A DNA stretch of 64,000 nucleotides from Conoideocrella luteorostrata (lineage: Eukaryota > Ascomycota > Sordariomycetes > Hypocreales > Clavicipitaceae). A program made the translations under genes and the position numbers. The DNA lies in assembly GCA_032433595.1 (NCBI GenBank), contig JASWJB010000018.1, forward strand, positions 124,001 through 188,000. Reading direction: 5' to 3'. Positions 41,799 through 53,833 of the stretch are shown here, one piece after another (within the stretch, counting starts at the first letter, position 1; every line of letters starts with the position of its first letter). The notes under the pieces are model-generated. The model was not told where the DNA came from. It saw only the letters and a program-made list of their open reading frames with translations, and searched no databases.

Positions 41799-44700
41799 TT
41801 ATGCAGATGACCAGGGTCCATTAATCCTACTCTTGTTTAATACCAAACCAGCGAGATCGCCCAATCCGCCGCTAGTCAGAAGCTCTAAAACCTGGAGATG
41901 GGCCTGCAACTCCTTTCCTATCCAGTTGCGCAACTCAATTGCGTTCAATGAATCCAAGCCGAATGCAGTGATGGATGTCGTGTCTTGCTGGGCCGCCATG
42001 ACTTCTACGGGAATCATGAGGATGGAGCTGAGCTTCTCTCGCAAACCGGTAGTGACAATCTCTTGTGCGGCTTCAAAGTCCGGTGCCTGTCTAACCTTCT
42101 CCGCCAAGGGCATTTGCGCGGTGCCGCTGGCGCCGCTTACTTCAGTGCATTGAGACAGTGCGGCTTCTCGCAAATGAGAAAATTTGGCGTCTGAGGCGTA
42201 GAATGGCAAGTTGGAGGGACTCGCCATTTCCAAGCCCGTGATGCACTGGTCGTCGCAAATATCGGCGACCTGGCCATCAATTGCGCTGTCAATCAGTGCC
42301 AGGACTTCGCTTCCGACCATGGTGGAACCGGAGAGAGTCTTGAGCACTTCCTCCTGTTTGGCGGAGTTCTCCGCGAGGTAGCCAATGTCGGCCACAGCAG
42401 TGAGATTAAGTGACGTTGCGTTCAAGCCCTTGCTGCGCCGATAGAGAGCAAAAGCGTCGAGGAACGTGTTTGCGGCGGCATAAGCAGCCTGGCCCCTGTT
42501 GCCGACGATGCCGGCGACGGAAGACAATAGTACGAAGAAGTCTAAGGAAGCATCGCCTAAAGCTTTATGGAAGTTTATGGCCCCGGATATCTTGGATCGG
42601 ACCACGATGTTGTAGTCCTCAAAGGACATCGACTCAAAAAGCATGTCCTAAAGGGGGGCGGAGAGAAGAAGAAATGGTCAGTACAAGCTATTTTATAAAA
42701 GTCCAAGACATTGTAATACTCACTTTGAGAACCATAGCCGCATGAATGACTCCTCGGACCGGTGGCAAGGTCTTCTTTAGATCTGCCAAGAGATAGGATA
42801 CATCTTCCTCGCTGCCGACGTCACAAGGACGGACGTGTATAGTTCCTCCAAGCGCCCGGCATCGTTGAACTAGATCATCAAGTTCAAGAGTCATCTTGCC
42901 ATTTCTAGACAGTAGGACAATGTGTCCTGCACCACGCTGTGCAAGACGTCTTGCAATGGATCTGCCTAGACCTCCTGTGCCGCCGATGATGATATATGTT
43001 GCGTTACTATGCAAGGATGATGGCTTCCCAGTAGGATGTGTCGCCTGTGAGACAGAAAGTCAGTCTCAATTCGAGCAGTATAATGCAGATTTAAAACGCA
43101 TCGTCCCAATTCTTACCTTAACCTGATCAATTGGGCTGTGCTTCACAACAACCTTGCCAGTAGTCTTTCCGCTCTGCAGCTTTCGTAGAGCATTTTCAAC
43201 TTCAGAGATTCCGACGACCGTGATAGGTCCGATCGGGTGGATCACTCGGTCCGAAAGAAGCTTCATGACTGCCGTCAGGACCTTGCCCATAATTCTTGGT
43301 CTCTTGTCCGCGACGAGGGTCAAGTCGACTGAGTGAAAAGTGCAATTGTACTCAAATTTGGACATCTCCAACCTAGTGTTGGAATTGATATCCCGCTTGC
43401 CGATCTCGATAAAGCGACCAAATGGAGCAAGGCACTCCCAGGTTTCTCTCAGGAGGTCACCCGCAAGCGAGTTAACCACAACATCGACTCCTTCTCCACT
43501 CGTTGCTTCCATCAAGGAGGCCGCAAAAGAAGTGTCACGGCTGTAAAAGATGTGATCTTCGGGAATGCCATAGGTGTCCATGATCAATTGCTTTTTCTCG
43601 GAGCTACCAACCGTGGCAAAGATCTCGGCTCCGATCATGTGCGCGAGCTGAATCGCAGCTTGTCCAACACCACCAGATGCAGCATGGATGAGTATCTTCT
43701 CGCCTGCCTTTATGTGGGCAAGTTCAAGCATCCCATAATACGCAGTACTATAAACAACCGGTATAGAGGCGGCAGTTTCGAAGCTCATTCCATCTGGGAT
43801 GACAGCAGCACTCGTCGCTAGGCAACGCGCGAAAGTACTGTATGCGCCGTGTGTCATGGCGCAGACTCTATCGCCAGCTTTGAGCGAGGTAACACCATTA
43901 CCAGTGCGGGCAACAATACCACTACACTCAACTCCAAGATACGGGCTGGCAACCTGTCCCATGGCAATGACAACATCTTTGAAGTTCATGCCGGTGGCAA
44001 TCACTTTGATCTCGATCTCATCGCTGTCTAGTGGCTTGACCTCTTCGTCTGCCCAATACAGTGAGTCCAGAGCACCGAAGGTGCCTACCTTAATCTTAAG
44101 GCGACGACTGGGCTGTTCCCAAGGTTGCTCATATGGCCCTGATGTCTGTGTTTCCCGGAAGAGGGTAAGATTCATCTCCTCTTGGCTCACAACGCGAGGC
44201 ACCATCAGTTTCCCGGATTGTTCAGCAAACTCATAATCAATAGGACTACCATCATCTGGAGTTTCCAATGAGAGCTTCAAAGCCTCAAGAATTAACCCTG
44301 CACGGTCAACGGCTCTAAGGTCAGAATGTAGGTCCAAGTCTATACAGGCTGCTGGTTTGTTCAACTCTGATCGAACAGTGCGCAATAGCCCTTGTGAAAT
44401 GTTGTTCTCGGGTTTTTCCACCTGGCTATAAGCTCCACTTGTGACCCAGAGCATCGATGTGCTTGAGATCAACAAATTCTTAACTTTATCAAACTTCTCT
44501 TTAGTCATGTTTAACAACACAGGATACTCAAGCTCGGCAAGGCAGATGTAGCGTGTTGAAGAGGAGACCTCGAAATCTGAGAAGAACGACACCGAGGGTT
44601 TCATTCCCGTTTTGAGGTCAATAAGATCAACGAGAGCCGAAAGCAAGTATGTGTCGGGGTCCGGGCCAATGAGAAGTTCGATCTTGGAGCCGTCCAGGTA

Positions 44701-47700
44701 ACCAGGCAATTGGACCTGACAACCGCGCGGGTGAACATTGGCATTCCCGTTGACAAGCGTTCTAGAGTGAACATTTGCGCCATTGCTAACGCTCACAACC
44801 CCCTTGTCATTCTGAAAGTTAGCAACGTGGGTAACTGGATACGTTACTGGCTCCCAACGAAGGCTGTAGCAGAGTGGGCGGGGTGCGGAAGCCTCGATCG
44901 CATCGCCAAAAACAGGAGTCAGCCGGAAACCGTCAAGTTTGATGACCGGATCTGCGTTAGAGTTATCCCAAGCTTCAACGGTAAAATCAATTGGACCAGT
45001 AGAATGTACGCCCTGTGGAGCATACGCAACAACTTCAACTCCAGTTCCGGCCTGGTTAGGAGCCGACCGTTTGACTGTCATCTCTTTGATGGCGGATGGC
45101 ATGTACAAAGAAGACATTTGTCCACTACCAGCGCCAAGAATAGCAAATGTCAGCTGAAAGAAGAGATCTATAAATGGTGTGGATAAAATAGATGGCTTCT
45201 CGTGATTGTAAGGCATGAGACTGGCGGTATCGGGTACGTAGACGTCAGCGGCAGAGTATTTGCCCTTGGTTCGGAGGTTGCTGGCTGAATTGAGAGTAAA
45301 CGCTGAGCTGTATCCGGCTCCAAAGTCCCGAAGCTCTCTGTAAAATGTATCGAGATCAAGACCACCCTCAGTCATGGTCGCCATATTCGCTCGACGCGAT
45401 CGTGAGAGATGAGAGGAAGCGTCGCAAATAGGATTTCCAGCCTGCGTTTTCGTTATCCTGACGAGGCCGCGGCAATGCTCTAACCAGCCCCTGGTTGAAG
45501 CCCAAGACGAGATGCAGAACTCGTCCCAGTCATTCGAGTAGGACCTTGTACCTTCAGCGTAGGACTTTAGTGTGATATGGGTTTCATAGTTTGCACCTTC
45601 GTCCATGATGAAAGCCTTGGTCACTTGTACTTCACGGAAACGAAATCCATCGATCTGATCGAGGGGAATCCCGCGAAGCTGAGCACGTTGTGAAGCAGCC
45701 TCTACTATCATGCAGAGATATCCGGCAAGAGGAAATGTCGTTAAAGACTGCATGCAGTGGTCCTTCAACCAGGGAATATCGTCTGTAGTGAGACTATTTC
45801 TCCAAGATGGCTCTGTGTCGTTGGATAGGTCCTCGAGAAGACCAAGCAGATCGTGCCGAGGGAAAGGCTTGAAACGATGCTGCTTGTCAACTCTGCTTTC
45901 GTGCCAGTACTTGTGTTGAGAGAATGGATACGGCTCGAAGTCATTGATCAAAGTCGGTAGCTGGGAGCCAACGCTGCTTTGGTTGACGGCGTCGAAGTCC
46001 AACTCGCATCCATTGACGAAGAGGTTACCCGCCGATTGAAGCACGGCCATGGTCGCGCTTTGATTGCGAATCAAGGTTGGAACATACTTTACCGCAGTAG
46101 CTGCGGAACTGCTGATTTCCTTTAAGATTTGCTTGATCGGACCTTCTAGGGCCGCGTGGGGTCCAACCTCAACAAGGACGTCTGGCTTCTCCTGGTTGTA
46201 GAGCTCTTTGAGGGCGCTAGAGAAGAGCACTGGCTTGGTCAAATTATCCACCCAATATGAAGGGCCAAGATGAGATAAATTAGCGAGTCTCTCTCCAAGT
46301 AAGGAGGAATAAAAGTTGACACCCTGAGTATTACAGGCTGTGGCATTCTTGATAGTGGCCATATAGTCGTCTGCTACCAGCATCATGTGAGATGAGTGAT
46401 ACGCAACCTCAACTCGCAGCTTCCTGTTGAAAATTGACTTGGCTTCAAGTTCTGCCGCTAGCATGTCGATTTCTTGCTCGTCTCCAGAAGCCGTAATCGA
46501 CTTGGGCGAGTTTTCGCAGGCCACATTGACAGTGCGCAGGTGCATGGTCTTGATAACCTTCTTGATTTCGGCTGGACCTTCGCCGACGGCAAGCATTGCG
46601 CCTCGAATACCGTTACACTTGACCTTCATCTTCAGGGCGGCCTGTCCGCGGTAGTAAGCAGCCTCCATGGCATCTTGCATGGTGATAGCTCCGGTAGCGT
46701 AGGCGGCACCAATCTCTCCACTTGAGTGGCCGACGACTGATGTTGGTTTCACCCCCCAAGATGCGAAGAGGTCTGTAAGTCCAATCTGAACGGCCGTGCA
46801 GATAGGCTGAGACACATGTGCTTGGTTGACTAAAGAAGCTGACTTGTCTTTTCGCAACTCTGCCACCAAGTCGAAGTCCGCACCGATGGTTTTCAGGTGA
46901 GCGGCAGCAGCGTGTACCGAATCTGAGAAGACGCTGTAGCTTTCTAACAACCCTTTCCCCATTTCTGGCCACTGAGCGCCTTGTCCTGTGTACACAAAAG
47001 CAACGTTGGGAATCTTGGATGCACGGCGAGGAGTGGCCTGGGCCCCATTCAGCATGCCTGCCAAGTCGTTGCAACTCTGGACCGCCAAGGCAACGCGCCA
47101 GGGGAAATGTGAACGACGTTGTCCAAGAGTGTATGCGATATCTCCCAGGATGCGCTTTTCGAAAATCTCTGGGTGCTGTTCAAGGTAGACTCCCAGTTGA
47201 GCTGCCGAGCGCTTTACGCTGTCTTCGTCGTAGGCTGTGATGACAACCAGCTTACACTCTGAACGCAGGCCGACCTTGCCGTAGCGGCATTCCAGAGTTG
47301 ATGGGAGCGCTTCCAGAACTGCATGTGCATTGGACCCTCCGAAGCCAAAATTGTTGACACTGACGAAACGTTTGCCTGCCGGCCAAGGTCGAATGGTAGT
47401 GGGCACCTTGATATTCCACTCATCTAGTGGAATGGCGTCATTCGCCCTCTCAAAGTTGACGTTGGGAAGAATGAAGCGCTTTTCCAACATCATTGTTGCT
47501 TTGATGACAGACACAATGCCGCTCACGTTTTCGAGGTGGCCGATGTTGCTCTTCACTGAACCCATGTACAAAGGGAACCTCTTGCTCTTGCCACCACCGA
47601 ATACACGTTGAATGGCATTTGCTTCTATAGGATCGCCAACTTTTGTACCAGTTCCGTGAGCCTCAATAAAACCGACGTCTTGCAACGAAATATTGGACTG

Positions 47701-48792
47701 AGCATAGATGTCTTTGATTAGTTGCTCCTGCGCTTCGCCATTTGGCGTCGTCATACCTGGCTGGTTGTTAGGTCACAATCAAGTAGACTGTTCTGCCCGA
47801 ATTTGAACTTACCGACGGTCTTACCATCTTGGCTCGTACCCGTGCCAACAATAAGCGATCGGACACAGTCTCCGTCTTTGAGAGCCTGTGAGAGAGGTTT
47901 CAAAACTAAGCATGCGATACCTTCACCTCTAGCAAAGCCAGACTTTGCTCGATGATCAAAGGCAAACGTCTTTCCGTGTTTATTCAGGATGCTGTTTCCA
48001 TGCGTTAGACGAATAATGGACAGAAGATCGTTTATTTTAGGTAAAATAGCACTCACCCCAGCATTGACATCGATGCTGTATCATCTGGCTGAAGATGCAA
48101 GTTCGCGCCGGCCACAATAGCGGACTCAGACTCTCCACTTCGTATGCTCTGCACCGCCGCATGTAAGGCGTATAAACCAGATGAACAGGCCGTATCGATC
48201 GACATGGAAGGTCCTCGAAGATCAAAAACATACGAAATTCGACCTGCTTGAATGGACTGGTGGGTACCAGTCGCGTCGAACATAGGAAACTGGTTCAGAT
48301 CTCTTAGATTGGCAATATGATAGTCTGACGATCTTCCTCCAACGAAGACGCCCATTTTTCTTCCGCCGATCGTCTTAAGCGGTATTCCAGCGTTCTCCAA
48401 AGCGTGATACGTGCACTCAAGAAGCTGCCTTTGTTGGGGATCTGCATCACGTTAGGTCTTCTGGAATATTTCAGTATCGATCAAAGGCACAACATTCACT
48501 CACCCATACCGATGGCTTCTTGCTTGGTAATATTAAAAAAAGGAGCATCAAACTGTGAGAAGTCTCTCTTCATAAAATAACCTCCATCCACGTTAAAGCA
48601 GCCGGCTTTTTGAGGATTAGGGTGATGGTAAGCCTGAGCTGAAAATCGGTCTGAAGGCATTGGCGTCCATCCGTCGCGCGACCGAGATAATAGAGTCCAA
48701 AGATCATCTGGTGTCAGCACATCACCAGAAAGTCGGCAGGACATGCCAACAATAGCAACTGGCTCCGACCATGATACGCCATTCGGAGACAT
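41799..48792 (-). CDS. highly reducing type I polyketide synthase (KS-AT-DH-ER-KR-ACP)
   Basis: Six exons, 48792-48504, 48441-48057, 47991-47813, 47756-43117, 43044-42724 and 42647-41799; all phases close and give 2220 residues. Domains in order: KS ([13 protein letters not shown]; active-site cysteine DTACSSG near 180, EAHGTGT near 320, KSNIGHLE near 356); malonyl-acyl transferase ([18 protein letters not shown] near 628); dehydratase ([15 protein letters not shown] with histidine near 951, DLFFQ); a ~250-residue structural region with no SAM-binding motif, so no C-methyltransferase; enoyl reductase ([16 protein letters not shown] near 1640); ketoreductase ([11 protein letters not shown] near 1850, LSSVAG and [10 protein letters not shown]); ACP with GLDSLNAIE serine near 2168. 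No thioesterase or reductase end is present, so release needs a separate enzyme, probably the FSH hydrolase. The product should be a fully or mostly reduced unmethylated chain. Confidence 0.96.
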
Positions 48793-51251
48793 GGCTGTAC
48801 AGAAAACTGTGTTGTGTGAAATTGAGATGAAGGGACAAACTTCTTGATACCAAGAAGCACAATGTCTCGACACCTATAAAGGCACGAGGTGAAACTTCTT
48901 GACACTTCACTTCTCTCAAGAGTACAGAGTCGTTTGGTCGTGAAAGAGATTACGTATCAAAAGTACTAGAACGTTCGCGGCGTGTCAAATCGACGACAAA
49001 CTGCCGGTCAAATATTGCCAATGATCGTGTGCCGATGCGTTGGTATAGAGAGATGACAGAGAAAGTTTAATTTCGAACGAAAGACCAGCCAGGTGAATGG
49101 GAAGGGCACATAAATGTTCATATCAACAGAGAGTCCGATGGCCTTGCCAACCGAGAATGTACAAGCGCTGGCGACTGGAATGGGCACCACCACACCATGC
49201 ATGGTTCCAGGTGATTTACTCTGTAGAGATGACAGGATCATCATTCTGGTACTAGCTATTGTCCATGCTAGTTCGTAACGGTTAATCCGAATAGAGCAAT
49301 CGAAAAGTAACATCCGATTCCACCGCTATCATAGCAGGCGAGCACCAAAGCGGCCAAAGTTTACAGCTTCCGGGGTGATATGGCACATTCCAATCCAATG
49401 TGGGGTGCATGCCATTGATTCATTGAGGCTTGAACCGGGTTGACGGGAAAGGTCCGCATTCAGCGGGGGTCACACAACTAGCCCAGTACAATCTATCTGC
49501 ATCTCGCCTGTCTAGTTCCAAGGTAGAGCCGAGACAATCGGACAATTTCCAAGACATCATGCACCGAATCGGTAGGCACAATCATGGTAATCGTGGTCAC
49601 CACGCCAATACACCCGCTGCATTTGAGTAACTATGGAGCTAGCTAGATCAAAGGACTCATTGTTATCTGTTTTCGGTATGATGAGCAGTTTTGTGCCTGA
49701 CGCTTACGGTGGACCTAGTGTGCACGGAGAGTTGGTAAACTTGGTGCATAACTTAGGTCACTGTATCGGAAAGCTGACCTGGCAACGAAACCAGATGGCC
49801 ATCACTATTAAATGCTAGCTTTTTATGCTTCCATGCGGATCATTCTTTACCAATGGGGCAACTCATTCGGCTTAGGCATGCACCATATCTCTTTCTCTCG
49901 TACCAAGGCAGTGGGATTGCCTATTGGGTGGTTGAGTCTTCCTCATGCCTTATCCGCGCTCCAACTCTCGGTATGCCGAAAGACGTTAGTCATTTTAGTC
50001 CAGATTTGTAGACTAGACGAAAGTAAATGTTTTCTTTTTCGCGCGTGACTCAAGCTTGGTAGTGTGAGGCCCTTTTGCATCCAGTCTGAGCTGCCTTCAT
50101 CTGTGACCATCCAAAAGATTAGACGTGTTTTCTGATCGAAGGGCTTTCCACGAACCGAAGATGATGGGTCAACATCGCTTACATGACTAGCTCTAAAGCG
50201 TCTACGAGATGAAACCAACATTGTACTGGCTCAAAAATACCATCTCTATGTCCCATACCATAGTTTTGATGACAGGGCACCAGAGCCCGTTGCCACTCCG
50301 CATACATCGTTCTACTTACTAGTACAAGCTGACAAAGTCGCGAGATGAGATAGCCGGCTCGTACAATGTTGTATAATCGACATGTTTTAGCTGCATATTG
50401 CGCTGCTGGATTGGAACTAAATGCGGCCTGTGAAACCTTCAAGCAAAGTACCAGATGAACATCTGCCTATACTGGCTGCATAGGATACCCGTCTTGGAGC
50501 AGTTCAAGGCTGGCAAGCTCTTCCAAGTCATACTTCCGTCCCCACTGTAGCACTTTGATCTAACCTTATTTTCTAAATCGGGACACCTGATGACGGCTGC
50601 TGTTTAGGGGCTGGGCAGGTGGAGTTCCCCTGTCGGCCTGTCTCGGCCATATATCCAATAGTGCAGGCGCAAACATCCCCAAAAGTCTGCACAGTCACTA
50701 AGGAGTTTCCTGCTCCGGCATGGGGGCTGACGTCTAGGAGCGACGAGGCATACAGCCATGGTGTGTTAGCTTGTGATGGAATGCCCAATGCGGGCGCAAG
50801 TTTATGCTAACAACCGGTCGATCGTCCCGATCCATTTGTTCACCACAAGAGACGAAACCAATCCCGATCGGAGATCGATGATCATGCGACCGCCATAACA
50901 TAGTTTTCTCAGCCAATTAAAGTCACCTGCAGTTCAGCTAAGAGATACTAATAGCAATCGATGAATGCAGGTCTTTTTGATCTTCATCTTCTGCAGTACC
51001 TGGAAGCCGTAACTCATCTCACAGCTGTCAGACAAATCCGGCGTTAACAAGAGTCAAGATGACTCGCCATACTTTTACATGCTTGCCCGGGCTTTGACAG
51101 GCGTGCGATTCTTTTTCTCTTTCCCTTTTGTTTCCTTTTTACAAGCCTCTTAACCTGTTAATGGACCACAAAATTTTCCGTAATACTAACTACGTATAAT
51201 CCAAACTTTAAGTGGCTATACGTTCTAGCACAGTTCTTGCTTATCTCCAAG
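48793..51251. other. divergent promoter region between PKS and FSH hydrolase genes
   Basis: About 2.46 kb separating the minus-strand PKS start from the plus-strand hydrolase start. Frames such as 49008-49313 (-), 49943-50221 (-) and 50573-50788 (-) have no motifs. A C2H2 or Zn2Cys6 regulator is not seen here. The region is large for a shared promoter and may contain upstream control elements of both genes. Confidence 0.5.
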
Positions 51252-52254
51252 ATGAAGTTGCTTTGTCTCCACGGGGCCTACGGGAATGCCGAGGTTTGTT
51301 CACTATCCCCACTGCCATCGTGTATAATCGAATCTAACTATTCTACTAGGGTTTCAAGATTCAGCTCAGTCCGTTTCTCAATGCAGTGGGCGACATAAAA
51401 GATTTAGACTTCAAATGGATTAATGGAACTCATGTCGTGGTACCGCCGGAGGGATATGAAAGCTACTTTGGAAACCAAGAACTCTACAGGTTCTTTAACT
51501 TTGACGGCCTGGATGCCTTAGACGACGTTCTTTTGAAGGTTAGAGATATGCCCGGCGGTGATTCAGCTGAGGAAGCCATACGAAAACTCGTCCAAGGTGC
51601 CCCACTGTCGTCCGAGAGCATCCACGAAACAATTGACAGGCTCTTCCAAATTATGGATGAAGATCCTGAAATTGACGTAAGTAACCACACGATTTTCGAG
51701 GGATCTTGAGGAGCTGTCCGACAGACTGGAATGAAGATTTGCTTTATCGAACTTGGCTATTGGAGATGTGTTCCTAGACTAACTAAATAATTAGGGCGTG
51801 CTTGGCTACTCGGAAGGAGCTACAGTAGCCGCAACACTTCTGCTCGAAGAACAACGCAGAGTTGCTGAGGAAGGTCGGGAGCGACAATTGAGGGTAAGAG
51901 CACAGAGTATAGTTCGCAATATTCTCTGACGATGCGTTTGCTGATTCTTCCTAAACCCAGATGGGCGTATTCTTCTCTGGCTGGCCTCCGCTTATCTTAA
52001 GAAACGGCCAGTTTGTGCCCTTCCTTGCCGATGAGAGTGAAGACGTGCTTGAGATACCAACCCTTCACATCGTTGGGAGCAAGGACCCTTATATTGACGG
52101 TGCAATGGCCTTACTCAATCTTTGCGATCAAGATTCAGCAATTCTCTTTGACCACGGGAAAGGACACACATTGCCAAGGGATATGAGGACTTTGAAGGAA
52201 CTGACGATTGCTATGGACGGTGCATTGAGCCTTACGGGGCAGCGTGTCAGCTGA
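51252..52254 (+). CDS. FSH1-family serine hydrolase (LovG-like thioesterase)
   Basis: Four exons, 51252-51293, 51350-51676, 51795-51893 and 51961-52254, all phase 0; 253 residues. The N-terminus MKLLCLHGAYGNAEGFKIQLSP is the oxyanion-loop motif (LHG) of the FSH1 family. The nucleophile elbow GYSEGA places serine at 129, SKDPY gives aspartate 198 and GKGHTLPR gives histidine 225, a complete catalytic triad. The size and order match LovG, the thioesterase that releases lovastatin diketide/nonaketide from its PKS. This enzyme is divergent from the HR-PKS, which has no release domain, so hydrolytic release of the polyketide or removal of stalled chains is the best inference. No signal peptide, so cytosolic. 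Confidence 0.93.
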
Positions 52255-53833
52255 CATGAAGCTATCGCCGATCATTCTTTAAGCTCATACACATTGGATT
52301 TGGCGGACATAGCTTGCATATCCATGGATTACAAATATTAGTTTGTCTTACTATAATCTTATAAATCTTTTTGTAAATTGCTTCACCGCTCATAGACTCG
52401 CCGTGTCGCGACTCCGCCCGTTTAGTGCACAGCAGTAGAGCAATGAACCCAGAATCATCATTTCCTCTCATCTGCAAGTGAAACTTGTCATCATATGCTT
52501 GAATGAGTATGCCGGATTTAGGTCATCATCATGTGACATCCAGTTTATACCGTGACAAGGCAGCCATCAATTAGTACTGGAAACAATTCGCCAATATAAG
52601 GGTTTATGTATTTATCCTATTTTTCAGAAAAAAAAGAATCTGCAAACGCTTTGATTAAATACAGTGTTTGTTTGGCCACCATAATGATGCAAAAGGCAGA
52701 GCTGACAGACAAGCGATCATAACGACAATGCCTGCACCGCCTCTCACTGCCCCACGCAGCCAACACCAGGCAAACCTAGAGGCCCAGTTCCGGAATTCTC
52801 TGCCGTTTTACATGGCGTTTTAAGATCGGTCACACGCGAGTTAGTCTCAGGCACCAAACAGTCTGGCATAGTACTCAGCTACAATAGCGGCTAGATTGAG
52901 TCTTGCCCGACTCAAGGCCCTGAAGTAGGCGCTAGAGGTACTCCCCAGCCTGCCCCAGCTTGTTCATACTGCCGGGGTCAATGAACGAGCGAATAGCCTC
53001 TATAGACGCTGTCTATCACTGCACTGTATCTTTAATTCCGGATAATGTCTGGGAGAAATATCGAGTAGGCACATGAAAGAGCACATGCATCACACTCTTA
53101 TGAAGGCTCCCCATTCGGCTGTATTCCAAACTTGCGGATGAGTTGACCAGGCACTACTTTCCACCGAGCTGAAGCGGTTTACGAACCAAATAGGACGCAA
53201 ATACACATATTCTCAAAACGCGCTGTCAAACACAGTGAAGCACCTGAGGGAGCGCCGCTGCGAAGCATCAGTGCCAAAAGCCTTCGGCTGCAATAAGTGC
53301 ATTAATTATTTTACATGCTCACATGACTAGTGCGATATTTTTATTTCTCTGAGCAAAAGAACGTTACAATCTAAATTATCATATCTACGCTCACTATCAA
53401 GCAGCTTCGTGTTCTAGTATAACTATAATGGTAAGGGACTGTTTTAATTTTAATTTTATCTTACATAGCTCTCTCTACGGTGTAGGGTAACCAGAAAATA
53501 GAGTGGGTTACTGTACAGAGTAACTCCCCTAAGGCGAAAACCACTGCGTCACGCGTGTCGCGGAATTATACTTTTGCTTGCCGAGGTGGAGAGAGCAAGA
53601 CTGGCAGTAGTTGGAAAACTCATGGCTTCTAATGCTGCACAGTTTATAATTAGCTTTTGTAATAGGATTTGGAGAAACTACTGCCACATCATCGGCCCAC
53701 GAACGCGAGGAGAAGCGAGAACTGCTGTGCTGCTACAGGGGGCGGAACGGAGGAACCACAGCAGTCGAAATGACAAGGACTATCGCGGCGGGGATACAAC
53801 AACAATTGCGTAAACATGCTTCATTTGATGCCT
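52255..53833. other. intergenic, possible gene scrap near 52840-53010
   Basis: About 1.6 kb with no intact gene. On the minus strand around 52840-53010, SFIDPGSMNKLGQAG and YFRALSRARLNLAAI read out of frame with one another and with stops, which looks like the tail of a decayed gene, family unknown. The region 53280-53480 is AT-rich. Confidence 0.4.

Noticed and set aside
43154..47611. Numerous plus-strand frames opposite the PKS, some above 140 codons
   Set aside because: They are shadows of the coding strand with no independent motifs.
28047..52254. A cluster-specific Zn2Cys6 transcription factor
   Set aside because: I looked for a Cx2Cx6C pattern in frames within and next to the cluster and found none that is convincing.
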